Below are positions 61,164-64,000 of a stretch of DNA of 64,000 nucleotides, one piece after another (the first letter of the stretch is position 1; the number at the start of each line of letters is the position of its first letter). The position numbers and the translations under genes are program-made. This DNA comes from CAJCJE01 sp963818685 (GTDB lineage: Bacteria; Actinomycetota; Actinomycetes; Mycobacteriales; Pseudonocardiaceae), in contig CAWFTJ010000007.1 in NCBI GenBank assembly GCA_963818685.1, forward strand, positions 124,001 through 188,000, in the 5' to 3' direction. The notes beneath the pieces are model-generated. The model was not told the DNA's origin. It made no database searches and saw only the letters and a list, made by a program, of their open reading frames with translations.

Positions 61164-62795
61164 TCAGTCCACGTTGAGCGCGGTGTCGTCGACGACGAAC
61201 GACGTTTGCAGTTCCTGGTCCTCGCTGCCGGTGAACTTCAGCGTGATCGTCTGGCCGAGGTAGGGGGCAAGGCTGTAGCTGTGCTGCGTGTAGCCGGTGT
61301 TGGCGTTGGTGTTGGAGAAGGTGCCCAGCGTGCCGAGCACCGTGCCGGAGCTGTTGAGCACCTGCACGGTCAGCTTGTCGTAGGCGGTGCTGCCGGTCTC
61401 GGCGGTGTCGATGTGCAGCCAGAACGAGAGGCTCGCGCTGGTGCAGCCGGCCGGGATGGTGACCGTTTGGGTGAGCGTGTCGGTGTGGGTGGTGCCGTAG
61501 CCGTCCAGCCACGCGTCCCAACTGCCGGAATGCGACGGCTCGCTGGACAGGTCGTTGTTGATCGCACCCGATGTCGCCGTCCAGGGCGCGGACTTCGTGC
61601 CGTTCTCGAAGCCCGGATTGCCCAGCAGTTGCGCTGCGGTGCAGCCACCGCCTGCGGTACTGATCGTCCAGGTGAACGAGGCGGAGCCGGATGCCCCTGT
61701 GGTGTCCTTCGCCGAGACGGTGACGTTGGCGGTGCCCGCGGTGGTGGGGGTGCCGGTGATCAGGCCGGTCGACGAGTTGATCGACAGACCCGAGGGCAGG
61801 CCGGTGGCCGAGTAGGTGAGGGTTTGACCGGAGGCCGAGTCGCCGGCCGTGGCCTGGAGGCTGGTGGCGGTGCCGACGGTGCCGGTCTGGTTGCCGGGAT
61901 TCGTCACCGTGACCGTGTTCCCGGCCGTGCTCCACACGTTGGTGATCGGGGTGGCGCCGGACGCGGCGCCTGCGTACGGCAGGCCGTACATGTCCTCGAT
62001 GGTGCGCAGCACGCTGTAGTGGTTGATCGTGTTGCCGTACTGGCCGGTCCGCACGTTCGCGCCGTAGAACAGCGTCGGTATCTGGTTGCTCTGCGACGAG
62101 TCGTCCTCGTCCCAGGTGACGACCAGCAGGCTGTTGTGCGTCTTGGCCCAGGTGGCGTAGGCGCTCATGTTGGTTTTCAGCCACGAGTCGCCTTCTGCGA
62201 TGGTGCCGTCGTGCATGTCGTCGAGCAGGTTCGGGATCACCCACGACACGGTGGGTAGCGAAGCGTAGTTGGACGAGCTCGGGAAGCTGGTCCAGGGCAG
62301 GCTGTCCGACGCGGGAACGTTGGTGAAGTTGGTCCACGGCGCGTGCTTGCGGGCGTACTCACCCGACGTGCACACCGTCGAACCGGTCGAGGGGAGGCCC
62401 TCGGAGTAGCCTGCGAAACTGTCGCCAGCGGTGATCAGCTGCGTGGCCTCGTTGGCCGCGCTGAAGGTCTCCGGACAGGAGTCGCTGGTCACGCCCTGGT
62501 TGGAGCCGGAGAACAGGTCCAGGTAGTTCGGCTCGCTCGGGTGCTCGATCGCGAACGAGTTCGTGAACGAAGCCCCGCCCGCGGCCAGCGTGTTGTTGAG
62601 GTAGGGCGCGTCGGTGGTGTCGCCGATGATCTCGTTGTACGAGTGGTTCTCCTCCATCACGATGACCACGTGATCGAAGCGTGGCACGCCGTTGGCGGCA
62701 TGCGCGGCCGGAGCGGCGATGGCCGCGAGACCGGCGATGGCGAGCGCCGTACCGCTGACTGCGGCAAGAGCGCGTCTTGGCAGGGATGAACGCAT
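61164..62795 (-). CDS. Secreted phosphoesterase with Ig-like and C-terminal beta domains
   Basis: The 543-residue precursor has a signal peptide (1-33; RRALAAVSGTALAIAGLAAI) and a phosphoesterase domain of the acid phosphatase/phospholipase C type (about 37-280): FDHVVIVMEENHSYNEIIGD, then EHPSEPNYLDLFSG and VVTWDEDDSSQSNQIPTLF. A cadherin-like/Ig domain (LPSGLSINSSTGLITGTPTT) and a C-terminal jelly-roll-like domain follow. AAGGAG precedes the ATG at 62795. It likely releases phosphate outside the cell. A membrane or wall anchor is not seen. Confidence 0.83.
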   Translation of the reverse strand: MRSSLPRRALAAVSGTALAIAGLAAIAAPAAHAANGVPRFDHVVIVMEENHSYNEIIGDTTDAPYLNNTLAAGGASFTNSFAIEHPSEPNYLDLFSGSNQGVTSDSCPETFSAANEATQLITAGDSFAGYSEGLPSTGSTVCTSGEYARKHAPWTNFTNVPASDSLPWTSFPSSSNYASLPTVSWVIPNLLDDMHDGTIAEGDSWLKTNMSAYATWAKTHNSLLVVTWDEDDSSQSNQIPTLFYGANVRTGQYGNTINHYSVLRTIEDMYGLPYAGAASGATPITNVWSTAGNTVTVTNPGNQTGTVGTATSLQATAGDSASGQTLTYSATGLPSGLSINSSTGLITGTPTTAGTANVTVSAKDTTGASGSASFTWTISTAGGGCTAAQLLGNPGFENGTKSAPWTATSGAINNDLSSEPSHSGSWDAWLDGYGTTHTDTLTQTVTIPAGCTSASLSFWLHIDTAETGSTAYDKLTVQVLNSSGTVLGTLGTFSNTNANTGYTQHSYSLAPYLGQTITLKFTGSEDQELQTSFVVDDTALNVD

Positions 62796-63002
62796 GGTGA
62801 ACTCCTTGCGGCGCCGACGAACTCCGTCGGCGTACCCGTCGATGCCGCGGACGGTTGCAGGGGGACGGGCCGTACGCATCGTGTAGTCAAGCGAGTGACC
62901 GGACTAGGTGCGTTCGGTGATCACAGTTCACTGTTTCCAAGGAAAAACCAAGGATCGGGGCTGACGTCCGAACGTCCGCGCGCCGTCGGTTCCGACGGCT
63001 GG

Positions 63003-63842
63003 TCAGTTGGCTGGACCGCCGAGGAAGTCGCTGATGGCGGCGGCGAGCTTGGCCGGCTGGTCCTCGGGGATGAGCGTGTAGCTGTCGGCGATCTCGACGA
63101 GTTTCGCGTCCGGGAACAGGGCGGCGAGCCTGCGCGCGTGTTCGAGCGGGAACATCTTGTCCTCGCTTGCCCAGGCGATGAGCACCGGCTTGGTGAAGCT
63201 TTCGCTGCGCTGCGCCATGGCGAGCAGTTCCGCCTTTGGCGGCACCGATGTCACGTATTTAGCGAGGTCGCGGCGGATCGCCCGGTCGACGCGGGCGGGG
63301 CGGAACCAGGCGTCCATGATGTCCTTGGGGACCGGGCGCTTGCTCATCCAGCCCCAGCCTCCCGGCGCCCGGCGCATGGCCGTTAGCCGCAGGCCCTGCA
63401 TCACGGCGGCGAGGCCACCCGGGACCTTCGCGGCGAGCACGATGGGTTTCGCCGGCGCGGGCGGGTAGTTGTCGAACGCCTCGCTTGAGGTGATGACCAG
63501 ACGGGCGATGCGGTCGGTGTCGCCATCGGCGATGAGGATCTGCGCGCCGCCCCAGTCGTTCTGCACGAGCGTGACGTCGCGCAGGTCGAGGCGTTCCAGG
63601 AACTCGCCGATGAGCAGGGCGAGGCCGCGCAGCGACAGATCCGCGTCCGGTTTCATCGGCTTGCGGTGCGAGCCGAGCGGGAAAGTCGGTGTGATGCAAC
63701 GGAACTGAGGGCTCAGCTTGGGCACCACGTTGCGCCAGACCGTGCTGTCGATGGTCAGCCCGTGCAGGAAGACGATGGGCCGCCCCTGCCCGCCGGTGTC
63801 CTCGTACTCGATGGTGCCGGCGGACAGTTCTACCTCTGGCAC
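63003..63842 (-). CDS. Alpha/beta hydrolase with Asp nucleophile (dehalogenase/epoxide-hydrolase-like)
   Basis: The 279-residue protein has the oxyanion HG motif FLHGLT and the nucleophile elbow VQNDWGG, with Asp96 where serine hydrolases have Ser, as in haloalkane dehalogenases. A second acid lies in WASEDKMFP. The usual catalytic histidine near the C-terminus is not evident; the segment reads ADSYTLIPEDQP. The GTG at 63842 has GAGGAGGGGG upstream and is preferred over an ATG 13 codons earlier. Activity is uncertain for these reasons. Confidence 0.78.
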   Translation of the reverse strand: MPEVELSAGTIEYEDTGGQGRPIVFLHGLTIDSTVWRNVVPKLSPQFRCITPTFPLGSHRKPMKPDADLSLRGLALLIGEFLERLDLRDVTLVQNDWGGAQILIADGDTDRIARLVITSSEAFDNYPPAPAKPIVLAAKVPGGLAAVMQGLRLTAMRRAPGGWGWMSKRPVPKDIMDAWFRPARVDRAIRRDLAKYVTSVPPKAELLAMAQRSESFTKPVLIAWASEDKMFPLEHARRLAALFPDAKLVEIADSYTLIPEDQPAKLAAAISDFLGGPAN

Positions 63843-63950
63843 GAGTGCCCCCTCCTCGTCGCGAACGCTGCGTGACCGCATGGTAGCGGATCACGCCACC
63901 GAGTGGGATCATCGCACCTCCCTTTCGCCGATGCGTCGCCTCGCTTCTCT

Positions 63951-63976
63951 CATTTCTCCCGACGCCGGGAGAAATG
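63951..63976. repeat. Perfect short inverted repeat near the window end
   Basis: CATTTCTCCCG (63951-63961) and CGGGAGAAATG (63966-63976) are exactly complementary around ACGC. It lies 110 bases upstream of the leftward alpha/beta hydrolase gene and may be an operator or the terminator of a gene beyond the window. Confidence 0.6.
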
Positions 63977-64000
63977 GCCTGCCGTCCACTGTGGATTGTC

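Overview
The window is high-GC DNA from a filamentous actinomycete. An SsgA-like division protein, GAF-ANTAR proteins, four very large SARP/AfsR-type regulators, an RppA-type type III polyketide synthase and many stop/start overlaps (ATGA, GTGA) all point that way. A Pseudonocardiales-like host is plausible, but the sequence does not prove the family. No rRNA, tRNA, CRISPR array, transposase or phage gene was seen.

Layout. (1) 1-3450, minus strand: the edge of a small biosynthetic operon holding a PNPOx-like flavoprotein, an AurF-like diiron oxygenase, a free-standing carrier protein, a seryl-tRNA-synthetase-like amino acid:carrier-protein ligase and a flavin-dependent halogenase-type enzyme cut by the window edge. 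A CGNR zinc-finger regulator, a beta-lactamase-fold hydrolase and an MFS exporter fused to a DUF4242 domain follow (3648-7845). CGTTAG-type motifs recur in both control regions. (2) 7846-9276: a structured non-coding leader ending in a seven-codon ORF and a strong hairpin, then a MerR-like regulator and a STAS protein. (3) 9279-11352: a frameshifted arabinofuranosidase. (4) 11559-17849: a sulfonate/sulfate-ester scavenging island (FMNH2 monooxygenase and ROK regulator divergent from a TauD-type dioxygenase and an SsuCBA-like ABC transporter). (5) 17905-22533: a decayed glycosyltransferase, then RppA, aldo-keto reductase, SnoaL-like protein and P450, probably a tetrahydroxynaphthalene/flaviolin pathway. 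(6) 22622-35467: a regulatory block of two paralogous LuxR-type proteins and three SARP-ATPase-TPR giants, two of them frame-disrupted, plus a small secreted protein coupled to the end of one SARP gene. (7) 35605-40933: SsgA-like protein, a type VII secretion-like WXG pair with an unknown partner, and a fourth SARP. (8) 40940-52443: TetR, LysR, hydrolase, LLM, SDR, Clp-N and PPOX genes, three pseudogene remnants and an ABC exporter. (9) 52773-63842: two GAF-ANTAR proteins, a secreted CBM2 protein, an XRE-cupin regulator with an EamA transporter, DinB-like and aldo-keto reductase genes with a LysR, a secreted phosphoesterase and an alpha/beta hydrolase.

Working together: region 1 looks like a pathway that activates an amino acid onto a carrier protein and oxidises or halogenates it, with its own regulator and exporter. 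Region 4 is a complete desulfonation unit. Regions 5 and 6 adjoin, so the SARP/LuxR block may control the RppA cluster. At least six genes are interrupted by frameshifts, stops or deletions. Some are clearly real (a deletion joining two 5'-truncated divergent genes, a 19-bp duplication, loss of a radical SAM core), while the single-base ones could be sequencing errors.
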